Positions 1 to 7,612 of a stretch of 16,999 bases of DNA are shown piece by piece (the first letter of the stretch is position 1; each line of letters opens with the position of its first letter). Where the stretch lies: assembly GCA_946886245.1 (NCBI GenBank), contig CAMPIF010000030.1, forward strand, positions 1 to 16,999, given 5' to 3'. The notes under the pieces are model-generated. The model made no database searches. It was not told the origin of the DNA and worked only from the letters and a program-made list of their open reading frames with translations. Source of the DNA: Ectopseudomonas composti (GTDB lineage: Bacteria > Pseudomonadota > Gammaproteobacteria > Pseudomonadales > Pseudomonadaceae). The translations under genes were made by a program, and so were the position numbers.

Positions 1-122
1 TCTACGGGGATTTAGTTTGCTACGATCATTGCACCTCAGGATTTTTCCGGGTGGTGCGCCCCGAGTCTTGAAGACCGGCACCGGAATCTTGGCGGTGAAT
101 TGAAAGGCCGGAGGAGACAAAA

Positions 123-1358
123 ATGACAGACCTTACCAAAGCGATAGATGCTGTACTAGACGGGGTAACGACGGGTACAACTCGCGTGCCCGGAGTATCG
201 GCGGCCGTGACTGACCGCCTAGGCACCATCTATCAAGGGTCTCGCGGTGTACGGAATACAGGGACAGGGGAGCCATTCGAAACTGACACAGTGTGTGCGA
301 TCTTCTCTACCACCAAGGCTATTGCTGGTACAGCTTGTCTGCAGTTGGTGGAGGAGGGCCTTCTCGATCTTGATGCACCTGCCAAAGAATACGTGTCTCA
401 ACTCGGAGACATTCAGGTGATTGAGGGCTTCGATAGCGAGGGGAAGCCGAAATTGCGTGCTCCTCGACGTGACGTGACGACGCGTCATTTGCTAACGCAC
501 ACAGCCGGCTTCGCCTACGATTTCTTCAATGAGACGTACACACGTCTCGCAAACGGACAAGGCCAGCCCTGGGTGGTAGACGCGTCATGGAAGTCCATCA
601 AGACGCCGTTGCTGTTTGATCCAGGAGAGCAGTGGGAGTACGGTACCAACATCGACTGGGCTGGTATGGTGGTCGAAGCCATCACTGGCAGGCGCCTCGG
701 TGAAGTGATGCAGACAAGGATCCTGGGCCCTCTCGGCATGAATGACACAGCTTTTACGATGACTCCATCCATGAAGGCTAGGCAGGCAACGATCCACGCT
801 CGCGAAGATGGCGATGGATCACTCATTCCGCTTGACGGGGTGACATTGCCCCAGGAGCCGGAGCTTCACATGGGAGGACACGGCCTGTACGGTACTGCGA
901 CGGATTATGTGAAATTCATCCGAATGTGGCTGAATGACGGCCGCAGCGATAGCGGCGAGCAGATTTTGCGGCCTGAGACTGTTGAGATGGCATCCCGCAA
1001 TCATCTGCCTCAAGGAATGCATATCAAGATGTTGCCTGGCGTGGGCGCAAGCAACACAGCAAAGTCGATCCTTCCAGTGTCTAAGCCGCGACTGTCGAAC
1101 GACGCAGAATTTTTCCCTGGCATGCCTAAGAGTTGGGCACTCACGTTCATGATCAATGAGGAGCCTGCACCGACCGGTAGGCCCGCTGGCGCTCTAGCGT
1201 GGGCTGGACTTGCAAACCTTTATTACTGGATTGATCGGAAGAATGGCGTTGGCGGATACTGGGCGACTCAAATTTTTCCGTTCGCGGATCCTACATCGGT
1301 CGCAGGCTTCCTTGAGATGGAAAGGGCCACATACCAGTATGCGAAACTTCGAGATTGA
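123..1358 (+). CDS. Serine hydrolase, class C beta-lactamase fold (EstB-like esterase)
   Basis: A 411-residue protein of the beta-lactamase/transpeptidase-like superfamily. The nucleophile motif S-x-x-K is seen as STTK at residues 62-65, and a Tyr-containing second motif (YGTN, 173-176) follows the family phrase [22 protein letters not shown] near 251-262 and a Trp/Gly-rich stretch with WIDR near 369-372 fit the C-terminal part. Known relatives are EstB-type carboxylesterases and penicillin-binding-protein homologues; esterase activity is more likely than antibiotic resistance, but the substrate cannot be read from sequence. No signal peptide is visible, so a cytoplasmic location is inferred. 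The ATG at 123 is preceded by a strong GGAGGAG (110-116) at good spacing, which settles the start. The gene stands alone, with no partner in the same direction for several kb, and its base composition looks less GC-rich than the operons further on, suggesting separate acquisition. Confidence 0.9.
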   Translation: MTDLTKAIDAVLDGVTTGTTRVPGVSAAVTDRLGTIYQGSRGVRNTGTGEPFETDTVCAIFSTTKAIAGTACLQLVEEGLLDLDAPAKEYVSQLGDIQVIEGFDSEGKPKLRAPRRDVTTRHLLTHTAGFAYDFFNETYTRLANGQGQPWVVDASWKSIKTPLLFDPGEQWEYGTNIDWAGMVVEAITGRRLGEVMQTRILGPLGMNDTAFTMTPSMKARQATIHAREDGDGSLIPLDGVTLPQEPELHMGGHGLYGTATDYVKFIRMWLNDGRSDSGEQILRPETVEMASRNHLPQGMHIKMLPGVGASNTAKSILPVSKPRLSNDAEFFPGMPKSWALTFMINEEPAPTGRPAGALAWAGLANLYYWIDRKNGVGGYWATQIFPFADPTSVAGFLEMERATYQYAKLRD

Positions 1359-1430
1359 CTACGGGCCCAACCCTCGCAAAACCTAGTTCCTAAGTTTGCG
1401 CCTTCGCAGACTTCAAGGGCTGGGTAGGTC

Positions 1431-1462
1431 AAAAAGCGGCGGTCATCGAAAGCGATGACCGC
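1431..1462 (-). terminator. Rho-independent terminator reading leftward
   Basis: A perfect 10-bp stem (1439-1448 pairing with 1453-1462) closes a 4-base loop. On the minus strand it is followed by five T residues (A-run 1431-1435 on the + strand). This is a good intrinsic terminator for leftward transcription. No coding gene directly upstream of it on the minus strand could be recognised; the H-NS-like gene ends over 560 bases away. It could also slow + strand transcripts leaving the esterase, but there is no T-tract on that side. Confidence 0.65.
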
Positions 1463-1769
1463 TGCATCACTTTGTATGACAGTCGTAGTGCGCAGAGCAG
1501 GCTCCCCGCTCTGTATCCATATGCGGTGGAGATCGTTGCTAGGTCTTTTTGCATGAGTACTAAAAGCGCCGCTGTACAGCCTATTAGCTTCACTTTGCAC
1601 CCTACAGTGTGATGATTGCCGCAGCGTATTGCACGGATTCACTGCGTATCTGCTGGGGAGTCCTGCGCAAGCGAAGCCATGTGCAGCTCTGCCACCGACG
1701 AGGTTCAAACCCGCATTTCTCTGCTCTGTACGTGCTGCCACTCTCGTCGCCAAAACGGTGGCCCAGCAC

Positions 1770-1832
1770 GTTAATTTCCACGCAAACCTAACCCACCGGG
1801 GGGCAGTGAGTCACTACTGCGTGGAAATCAAC
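1770..1832. repeat. Facing inverted repeats resembling IS21-type element ends
   Basis: The 15 bases at 1770-1784 and the reverse complement of 1818-1832 match at 14 of 15 positions (core ATTTCCACGCA). Similarity continues more weakly inwards, with ACCCAC-like and ACTCAC-like words at the same offset in each arm. The spacer is 33 bases. Several IS21-family elements carry repeated terminal boxes of this style, so the pair may be two abutted element ends or a solo terminal structure with the transposase lost. The inverted repeat is read directly; the family assignment is from memory and tentative. Confidence 0.5.
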
Positions 1833-2028
1833 ACCCTGCGATCTCGTGGTGTGCGAGCAGAAGGTTCAGAGCTTTTTATACTGCTGGATACGCACCATGC
1901 AGCGGCCCAGCAGGCTCTGGGCATCGCACTGGATTTCTGGGCCAAGCTTTTTTGGTGGCAAGGCGTCGTTGATCTTCGGCTCGGTTTTGCCGTCGCGTCT
2001 TATCGATTCGCCTGCCTGAAGACCAGAC

Positions 2029-2313
2029 TCAATCGGCGTAGCCGATCACAAAGGGCGTGCGGTCCTTGCCCGCGATCCACTGGGGCGGCTTGCCTCGGCC
2101 GGACCAGGTGGCACCGGTGTCGGGATCCCGGTACTTGGCGGCGACCTTCTTGGGCTGGGGCTTCCAGGGGAAGACTTGCTGGGCCGTGAATCCAAACTCT
2201 TGAACGAGTTGCAGGACGGTTGGGAGGGCCTGTTCGGACTCGGCCTTCTTGGCGTTAGCGATTTGCTGGTCGAGGAGTGCCTTTTGGGCGAGGAGTTCGG
2301 CGTAGCGGGACAT
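2029..2313 (-). CDS. H-NS histone-family nucleoid-associated protein
   Basis: A 94-residue DNA-binding protein. The N-terminal part (about residues 1-30) is a charged helix suited to dimerisation. The C-terminal part carries the H-NS DNA-binding signature: KYRDPDTGATWSGRGKPPQW at about 60-79, followed by IAGKDRTPFVI. Known relatives silence AT-rich, horizontally acquired DNA by binding and bridging it, and this length and motif are typical of Burkholderiales copies, often on plasmids and islands. The ATG at 2313 was chosen because the family N-terminus (MSRYAELLAQK) begins there. The open frame runs further upstream, but that part is the broken neighbouring gene read in another frame. No strong Shine-Dalgarno sequence is visible. 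It lies downstream of the zinc-binding pseudogene in the same direction and may share its promoter near 2779-2806. Confidence 0.88.
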   Translation of the reverse strand: MSRYAELLAQKALLDQQIANAKKAESEQALPTVLQLVQEFGFTAQQVFPWKPQPKKVAAKYRDPDTGATWSGRGKPPQWIAGKDRTPFVIGYAD

Positions 2314-2416
2314 GGAAATGCGTGGGGGGAGTGAGTGCTGGGGTGTTGTGATCTTGCCCAAGGAGGGCCGTTTGAGGTACAGGAAGCACTCTACGCGAAC
2401 CGGTGCAGAGGAAGGC

Positions 2417-2633
2417 TCAGTTGGCAGTTGAGACAGGGAGATTAACGGATTCTTGGGTCTCGCCCTGGCGCCATACCTGTAGGTTGGCGTACTCGCGACC
2501 GCAACCGGTGCAACACAAGGCTTCTGTATAGCGCATAACTCCTGCGTCATCGCGTGCGAGCACCCGGTGGTAGCTGGTGGTAGCTGGTGGCACCACAGTA
2601 CCCGCAGCAGTTTCTGGCGGTTGACGGGTTCAT
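2417..2633 (-). pseudogene. Small zinc-binding protein gene broken by a 10-bp tandem duplication
   Basis: Reading leftward from the ATG at 2633 gives MNPSTARNCCGYCGATSYH, then the frame is lost inside a 10-bp direct duplication (2571-2580 and 2581-2590). Removing one copy restores a continuous 68-residue frame that continues RVLARDDAGVMRYTEALCCT and ends at the TGA at 2417-2419. The restored protein has two cysteine pairs (CCGYCG and CCTGCG) about 25-30 residues apart, as in a treble-clef or zinc-ribbon fold. No named family was recognised. Such small cysteine-pair proteins may bind nucleic acid, but that is only a guess. As it stands, translation would end prematurely after the duplication. 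It sits about 100 bases upstream of the H-NS-like gene on the same strand. Confidence 0.6.
2566..2590. repeat. Two-and-a-half-copy 10-bp tandem repeat
   Basis: The unit TAGCTGGTGG occurs twice in exact tandem (2571-2580, 2581-2590), preceded by a half unit GGTGG (2566-2570). It lies inside the small zinc-binding gene. Because 10 is not a multiple of three, gain or loss of one unit switches the reading frame. Confidence 0.9.
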
Positions 2634-2998
2634 TGAGATAGAGGAGCTCAGGTTCTTCACTCAGGGGATCTGTTCTTGGCTGGGGTCGTTGTTTCGTGCG
2701 CTCTTGATCGTACCAAGGCAACGGAGTTCGCACAGATCCATAGGTGGGCTACGGCCTGGTCCCTTTTTGTGGGGGTGCTTTATATTGCTCCGCGATCAGG
2801 CATCAAAAGCGCAACTGTGGTTTGTCTATTAATGACACCGGTATCAAGTGCATGCCACGAGACTGCTCCAGGCTGGTTGCCGTCGTTCACCTCAGAAATG
2901 CGAATGACTGCTATTGCCCAGAGCAGTTATTACACCAAAACGTTGGAGAAAGTCTGCTTTACATCTCACAGCTGCCCTCCTGGCTTCGCTTAGGCGTC
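2634..2998. other. Non-coding stretch upstream of the zinc-binding pseudogene
   Basis: No gene could be recognised on either strand. Open frames crossing it have no domain resemblance. It contains a plausible leftward sigma-70 promoter (listed separately). Its right edge merges into the decayed LuxR-type regulator, whose C-terminal part fades out around 2960-3000. Confidence 0.5.
2779..2806 (-). promoter_or_regulatory. Candidate sigma-70 promoter reading leftward
   Basis: On the minus strand a TTGATG box (2801-2806) is followed, after 16 bases, by TATAAA (2779-2784), close to the consensus -35 and -10. It points towards the zinc-binding pseudogene (ATG 2633) and the H-NS-like gene beyond it, leaving a leader of about 140 bases. 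Confidence 0.4.
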
Positions 2999-3840
2999 GG
3001 CATCACGTTGTGCGCGCTCAGTTCGCGCCGCATCCGTGAGCAGTCCACCTCCGATGCAAGCGCTTCACACAGAGGTGGCATCAACACCTCCAGCACAGAG
3101 GTGCGCATTGGAATGTCCCGCGCTTCAACGCCTTACTGCCGAAACATGTCGTCCAGCAGATAGACGGCTACAGCCATGCTGGAGCGAGAGAAAAGCGCGA
3201 TGAATGCTAACTATTGACGAATAGCACTTCCAGCTCCATCCACGCCAGCCATAGCCTGACGATCCAGCTTTCGACCTTGACGTGTAGGCGCTGCACGTCG
3301 TCTTTTGCTAGCGCACTGTGGCGTTGCAGGACGAGAAGTTCGCGCGTCTGGGCGAGCGAGGGGCGCACTGCCCCAGCATCCACTTCTACCAGTTGCCGAC
3401 GCGCCCGCATCGCGCTAGCCGCAGGCCGATCTACCAAGTATTGCTGCGTGTCGAGCACGGCCTTGTTATGCACCGTCGCAATGTCGTCGAGGAACAGTAC
3501 GAAGGGCTGTCTGCGGCGTGTCAGCCTCCCGCAAAGGGTGGCGTCGGCGACGCCTGCTCCTCCGCAGACCGTCCAGGGTACTGCAGAAGCCGCCGCAGAG
3601 CCTTAGTCAGACATTGCATGAAGCCTGAGATGTCGTTGTCACCACCGTCCCGAGTCAGCCAGACTATAGCGGTGCCAGACAGTTCGTGGCCGCGCTGCAA
3701 GTGCACCCTCGCAGTATTCTTTCCACTCCTGCCGGAGCACGGATCAGGACTAGCTGTGCTTCGCACCGCACGACTTGGATGATGCGCGTACGCCGCAGTT
3801 GGCCAGCATCAGTCAACGCTGGCCGCGATTTAACGTCAAC
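2999..3840 (-). pseudogene. Relic of a MalT/LAL-type LuxR-family transcriptional activator
   Basis: Pieces of the N-terminal NTPase half of a large ATP-binding LuxR regulator lie in order on the minus strand, in shifting frames. QLVLIRAPAG (about 3733-3762) is the start of the Walker A region. A base is missing at about 3725-3726, after which the frame resumes as GKNTARVHLQ (expected APAGVGKNT). TAIVWLTRDGGDNDISGFMQ follows (about 3617-3676). After another frame change comes RQPFVLFLDD, the Walker B strand (about 3490-3520), then MRARRQLVEVDAG and KDDVQRLHVKVESWI down to a stop at 3207. In another frame come AFIALFSRSS and VYLLDDMFRQ, a stop, then MRTSVLEVLMPPLCEAL. This is the usual block order of the family (about 850-900 residues), with a small internal deletion after YLVDRP. 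The tetratricopeptide-like region and HTH domain are not found. Such activators often sit beside the catabolic genes they switch on, so this may be the lost regulator of the neighbouring operon. Confidence 0.72.
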
Positions 3841-3991
3841 CTTTCCTGACTTGGTCATACGTGCGAACCAGCTTGTGCGGAGTATGAGCAACTTGCCACT
3901 GTTGCGAGCGAATCGTCGGTTCCGACGATCACCCGAACACATCAACGCTTCATAGTCCAACCCGGGCAACAGAAGAAAGGAGCCGGTACCC

Positions 3992-4615
3992 ATGAGCGTT
4001 GGTAACATCCAAAACCTCGAAGCTCAGGCGGCTTTTGTCGCGGGCGCAGGCCAAGTCGTCAGGCTGGACATTGCCCAGTTGCTGGCCACCCACGGTGCGA
4101 GCGTAGTGATAAACGACTATGTTGAGGTGCGCGCACGAAGCATGGCCGATCAGATCGGCTTGCGTGAATTATGCGTCGCGGCTTCGGCGCGAATCAGCGA
4201 GGTGGCCTTTCCCACTGGCATAGGCTTCGACGCCGAGCTGACACGCCGCGTCAGCGAAGTGGCGCTGGCCCAAGCCAACCAACACGATGTGGTCGAGCTG
4301 CACGATGCGTTCACTGTACAAGAGTCTCACTATGTCGAGGTCATCGGTTTCTGCGGGCCGGGCCAAGGCGTAGGACTGCTGAAGAACGGAGCCCTCAATT
4401 TCGACGGCCAATTCGCGATCAATCCTTCCGGCGTGCAAGTCGCCATGGGCCATCCGCTCGGCCCTACGGGCATTGGTCATATTGGTGAGATCACGATGAC
4501 GCTTAGCAGCAAGACCGGCGCTCGCCAGCGGCCCGGATGCTCAACTGGGGCTAGCGCACATGGGAGGTCTCGTAGCGGTCGCCTATGCCCACGTGCTACG
4601 ACGCAATTACATTGA
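3992..4615 (+). pseudogene. Chimeric relic: short-chain dehydrogenase start joined to thiolase end
   Basis: The open frame of 207 codons begins with an SDR-like N-terminus. AFVAGAGQVVRLDIAQLLAT and HGASVVINDY match the first Rossmann strand-helix-strand, but the Gly motif is spoiled. After MADQIG (about residue 55) the sequence changes to the C-terminal third of an SCP-x-type thiolase: VVELHDAFTVQE, then INPSGVQVAMGHPLGPTGIG. The thiolase C-terminus GAR-x-GLAH is reached only by shifting frame near 4510-4535 (QLGLAHMGGLVAVAYAHVLRR in the next frame). The nucleophile-Cys half of the thiolase and the catalytic Tyr-x-x-x-Lys of the SDR are both missing. A good AGGAG (3978-3982) still precedes the ATG, so it may be translated. 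It looks like the product of one large deletion fusing two genes of a fatty-acyl or steroid-type catabolic cluster. Confidence 0.75.
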
Positions 4616-4785
4616 TATTAACGAATCGATACACGGCCCGTGCGTGGTGCCGTCAACGCCTCACCCAAGCCTACGCAATAGCACGCGCGCAAGGCACGGA
4701 GTGGCCGAATCTGGTCTGGCCTTCAACGCATTCCCCTTCCTTTTACAACACTCGCCGGCTTTGACCGGCCCACGGAGACATCAGC

Positions 4786-5766
4786 ATGAAAATTTCCCAG
4801 CGCCGCCGCGTCCTGCTCGCGATCATGGCCGTTCTGCCACTCGTCAGCCCACTGCCTTCGGCCTGGGCACAGACGGAGTACCCGGCGCGGGCAGTGACGT
4901 TCATCATTCCTTTCCCGCCGGGCAGCGGCGCTGACACCACGGCGCGCCTCTATGCGCGGCGCTTGCAGGAACTCACCAAACAATCCATCGTGGTGGACAA
5001 CCGCCCCGGTGGCGAGAGCTTCATCGCGGCGCAGGCTGTCACCCGGTCCAACCCCGATGGCTACACGCTCTATTTCGCCACCAACAACATCGCGATGCAG
5101 CCGGCGCTGTTCAAGAAGTTGCCTTATGACCCTATCGCCGACTTCGCGCCCGTCGCGCGCATGGCGCGCGGCATCAACGCGATCGTCGTGCCCACCTCGT
5201 CGCCCTACAAGACCCTGGCGGAACTGGCCGAAGCCGCGAAGAAAAAGCCCAGGCAATTGACCTACGGCGCGGGCGGATCTGGCTTCCGGCTCTACGTCGA
5301 GCAGCTGGCAGAGCAGTTGGGTGCTCAGTTCCAGGATATCCCATACAAAGGCTCCGGGCCAGCGCTAATTGATACGGTAGGCGGTATCGTCAATTTTTCG
5401 ATCGCCGACGTCTCCGCCGTGCTGCCGCTGATACATGCTGGCAAGCTGCGTGCGTTGGTAGTGTCTTCGGAGCGACGCCATGCGCTGCTACCCGATGTCC
5501 CCAGTGCTGCCGAGGCCGGCGTGCCCGGCTATGAGGTCTACAGCTGGACCGCACTGCTCGCACCGGCCAAGACCCCGCAACCGGTCGTCGACAAGCTCGC
5601 CGCACTAATGCAGCAGATCAACGCCGAACCGGAGACCGTCGCCGCCCTAAGCAAGCTCGGCGTCGAGGTCTTCTCGGCTGGGCCGCAGGAGCTGAGGCGC
5701 TACCAGCTCTCCGAGACCGAACGCTGGAAGCGCATCGCCCAGCGCGCCGGCGTAGAGCCGCAGTGA
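4786..5766 (+). CDS. TctC/Bug-family periplasmic substrate-binding protein
   Basis: A 326-residue periplasmic solute receptor. It has a signal peptide with Arg/Lys-rich start (KISQRRR), a hydrophobic core and a likely cleavage after A28 (SAWA-Q). The mature part opens with the family phrase YPARAVTFIIPFPPGSGADT and contains VVDNRPGG (about 66-73), NPDGYTL, LPDVPS and AEAGVPGYE. Known family members bind small carboxylates such as citrate, glutarates or aromatic acids, some feeding TctAB permeases; no TctA or TctB is in the window. The ATG at 4786 follows GGAG (4774-4777). A small GC hairpin (4754-4769) sits just upstream of the ribosome-binding site. It is the first intact gene of the + operon, and its stop is 9 bases before the CaiB relic, so it probably brings in the acid that the following enzymes degrade. 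Confidence 0.93.
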   Translation: MKISQRRRVLLAIMAVLPLVSPLPSAWAQTEYPARAVTFIIPFPPGSGADTTARLYARRLQELTKQSIVVDNRPGGESFIAAQAVTRSNPDGYTLYFATNNIAMQPALFKKLPYDPIADFAPVARMARGINAIVVPTSSPYKTLAELAEAAKKKPRQLTYGAGGSGFRLYVEQLAEQLGAQFQDIPYKGSGPALIDTVGGIVNFSIADVSAVLPLIHAGKLRALVVSSERRHALLPDVPSAAEAGVPGYEVYSWTALLAPAKTPQPVVDKLAALMQQINAEPETVAALSKLGVEVFSAGPQELRRYQLSETERWKRIAQRAGVEPQ

Positions 5767-5775
5767 GGAGCGGGC

Positions 5776-6348
5776 ATGAGCTTTGCCGAACCCCGAACGG
5801 ACGGCCCCCTTGCGCAGGCGGCTGGGAACGACAGGAACTACATCGCGCTGTATTGCGCCAGCCCGCCCGTCGAGGCGCCCGTGGCACCACCGACCTACGT
5901 GCTGCAGGCCTGCGCGAGGGCAGGCGGGCAGATCGTCGATGCCGCTGTTGTCGACAGTTCGGCTCACATGATGAACCTGTTGTTCGGAGTGGTGTCGGGC
6001 CGCGACGGCTCCTTGGCGCGCGGCGGCAGCCTGCTTGACGGATGCCACTGGGCTCATGGCTACTTCTGCGCTGATGGCCACTGGATCAACGTGGCAGCGC
6101 TCGAGGCGAATTTCCACGCGGAACTGACTCAGCGGATAGGCCTCGCTGACGACCCCAACTTTGCTGGCCAGATGGATCGCAGCCGCTTGCCCGTACAACG
6201 GCAGGCGCTGGCTGTCTACGCCGCGCCGGCATCGGCGCTAAGAGCCGTCCCGCCGCTCGGTCGGTTCACCGAAGAGATCTCGCCCCTGGCCAGATGCAGC
6301 CCGGCCGACATTGAGGCGCATAGAGACGCCGGAGCCACCCATGCCTGA
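5776..6348 (+). pseudogene. Gutted CaiB/BaiF family CoA-transferase relic
   Basis: A 190-codon open frame made of pieces of a family III CoA-transferase or alpha-methylacyl-CoA racemase. GNDRNYIALYCA corresponds to the region before the catalytic segment. It jumps directly to GGQIVDAAVVDSSAHMMNLL, so the block with the catalytic Asp (normally before ALxERxxxGxGQ) is absent. Then come LLDGCHWAHGYFCADGHWIN, DDPNFAGQMDR, another jump, and a C-terminus like other members (FTEEISPL, SPADIEAHRDAGA). The N-terminal Rossmann-like part of about 120 residues is also missing. AGGAG lies close before the ATG at 5776, right after the tctC-like stop, and the frame overlaps the next gene by 8 bases, so it may still be translated and couple it. 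The deletions appear to have kept one frame open. No enzymatic activity is expected. Confidence 0.75.
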
Positions 6349-7612
6349 ATCCACTGCCATCGCCGACCTCACCCCGGACGCCGCGCTGCGCGGCGTGCGC
6401 GTAGTCGACCTGACCACTGTCATCTTCGGACCCTATGCCACGCAGACGCTGGCCGACTACGGCGCTGACGTCATAAAGATCGAGACGCCCGACGGTGACA
6501 GTACTCGCTTTAACGGACCGGCACGCGAGAAAGGCATGGGCTCCCTGTTTCTCGGCTCAAACCGCAATAAGCGCAGCGTAGTGCTGAACCTCAAGCAGGC
6601 TGCGGCACTGGAGGCCCTGCTAGCCCTAACTGACACGGCCGACGTCTTCATACACAACGTGCGGCCGCAGAAGTTAGCTGGATTGGGGCTTTCGGCCGAG
6701 GTGCTGCGCGCGCGCAACCCGCGGTTGATTTTTGTCGGCCTGCATGGCTTCGGCGACGGCGGGCCATATGCTGGCGCACCGGCCTACGACGACATCGTGC
6801 AGGGACTCAGCGGGGCGGCCGATCTGGTTCAGCGCCAGTCAGGCGATCCGCGCTACTTCCCGACCGTGGCGGCCGACAAGATATGCGGCCAGATGGCCGT
6901 ACACGCGGTGATCGCCGCGCTCTACCAGCGTGAGCGCACCGGGGCAGGCCAGGTCATCGAGGTGCCAATGTTCGAGAGCACGGTGTCGTTCCTGCTGGTC
7001 GAGCACTTCTACGCCAGGCACATGAGCGCGCCGGGCGATACACAGCCGGCGCGGCCCGAGGAGCTAGGCTACCCGCGCACGCTGGCCCCGTCGCGCCGCC
7101 CCTACCGTACGGCCGACGGCCATGCCTGCGTGATGCCGTACACGGACGAGAACTGGCGCCGCTTCTTCGAAGCCATTGGCCAGCCCTGGCTGGCCACAGA
7201 TCCACGCTTCGCCAACATCACGGCGCGCACGCAGAACATCGCCGAACTGCTGTCGCTCATGGAGGGTATCCTGGAAAAGCAGAGCACAGCGCACTGGATT
7301 GCCATGTGTAAGGACCTGGACGTTCCTTGCGCGCCGGTCAACCGCCTGGAGGACCTAGAACAGGACCCGCACCTGCGTGCGGTGGGTCTCTTCGAATCCG
7401 TGAAGGACGGTGCCGAAGGCGACTATCGCTTCACCCGGTCGCCCATCAAGCTCGGCGCCAGCGCGGTGCCGGCTGCCATGCCGCCGAGGCTTGGCGAGCA
7501 CACTGCGCAGGTGCTCGGCGAGCTCGGCCTAGCGCCCGAGCTACTGAAACAACTGCTTCCTGCCGACGCGTCTGTCGCGCAGCCGTCTGCGCAGGAGCGG
7601 GACAGGACATGA
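6341..7612 (+). CDS. CaiB/BaiF family (family III) CoA-transferase
   Basis: A 423-residue enzyme expected to move CoA from a donor thioester to a carboxylic acid. The N-terminus has LRGVRVVDLTTVIFGPYATQ and LADYGADVIKIE, and IHNVRP follows at about 105-109. D179 in AADKICGQ, just before ALYQRERTGAGQVIEV, is at the position of the catalytic Asp that forms the acyl anhydride in formyl-CoA transferase and related enzymes. The C-terminus has DVPCAPVNRLEDLEQDPHLR and LGEHTAQVL, so the protein is full length. The ATG at 6341 is preceded by GGAG (6331-6334); an in-frame TTG at 6311 is less likely because the family N-terminus does not need it. The stop overlaps the next start (ATGA), indicating translational coupling. 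It probably activates the acid captured by the upstream binding protein. Confidence 0.93.
   Translation: MPESTAIADLTPDAALRGVRVVDLTTVIFGPYATQTLADYGADVIKIETPDGDSTRFNGPAREKGMGSLFLGSNRNKRSVVLNLKQAAALEALLALTDTADVFIHNVRPQKLAGLGLSAEVLRARNPRLIFVGLHGFGDGGPYAGAPAYDDIVQGLSGAADLVQRQSGDPRYFPTVAADKICGQMAVHAVIAALYQRERTGAGQVIEVPMFESTVSFLLVEHFYARHMSAPGDTQPARPEELGYPRTLAPSRRPYRTADGHACVMPYTDENWRRFFEAIGQPWLATDPRFANITARTQNIAELLSLMEGILEKQSTAHWIAMCKDLDVPCAPVNRLEDLEQDPHLRAVGLFESVKDGAEGDYRFTRSPIKLGASAVPAAMPPRLGEHTAQVLGELGLAPELLKQLLPADASVAQPSAQERDRT

Larger units (their letters stand above)
1359..2028. other. Non-coding stretch between the esterase and the H-NS-like gene
   Basis: No convincing gene is seen on either strand; open frames here lack family resemblance and good ribosome-binding sites. 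The stretch holds a hairpin with a minus-strand T-tract (1431-1462) and a pair of inverted insertion-sequence-end-like repeats (1770-1832), both listed separately. A short string GGTTCAAACCC near 1702-1712 resembles a tRNA T-arm, but no tRNA can be folded around it. Confidence 0.6.

Noticed and set aside
1702..1712. T-arm-like GGTTCAAACCC suggesting a tRNA or attachment site
   Set aside because: No acceptor stem, anticodon arm or D-arm could be paired around it on either strand.
1268..1753. A 161-codon open frame on the minus strand overlapping the end of the esterase gene
   Set aside because: No domain resemblance, partly antisense to a clear gene, and it crosses the hairpin terminator on its own strand.
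2314..2733. N-terminal extension of the H-NS-like frame to 234 codons
   Set aside because: The extension has no H-NS resemblance and covers the zinc-binding pseudogene, which makes sense in different frames.
3214..3782. Two long + strand open frames (130 and 154 codons)
   Set aside because: They are Ser/Arg-rich antisense readings of the LAL-regulator relic, which has recognisable motifs on the minus strand.
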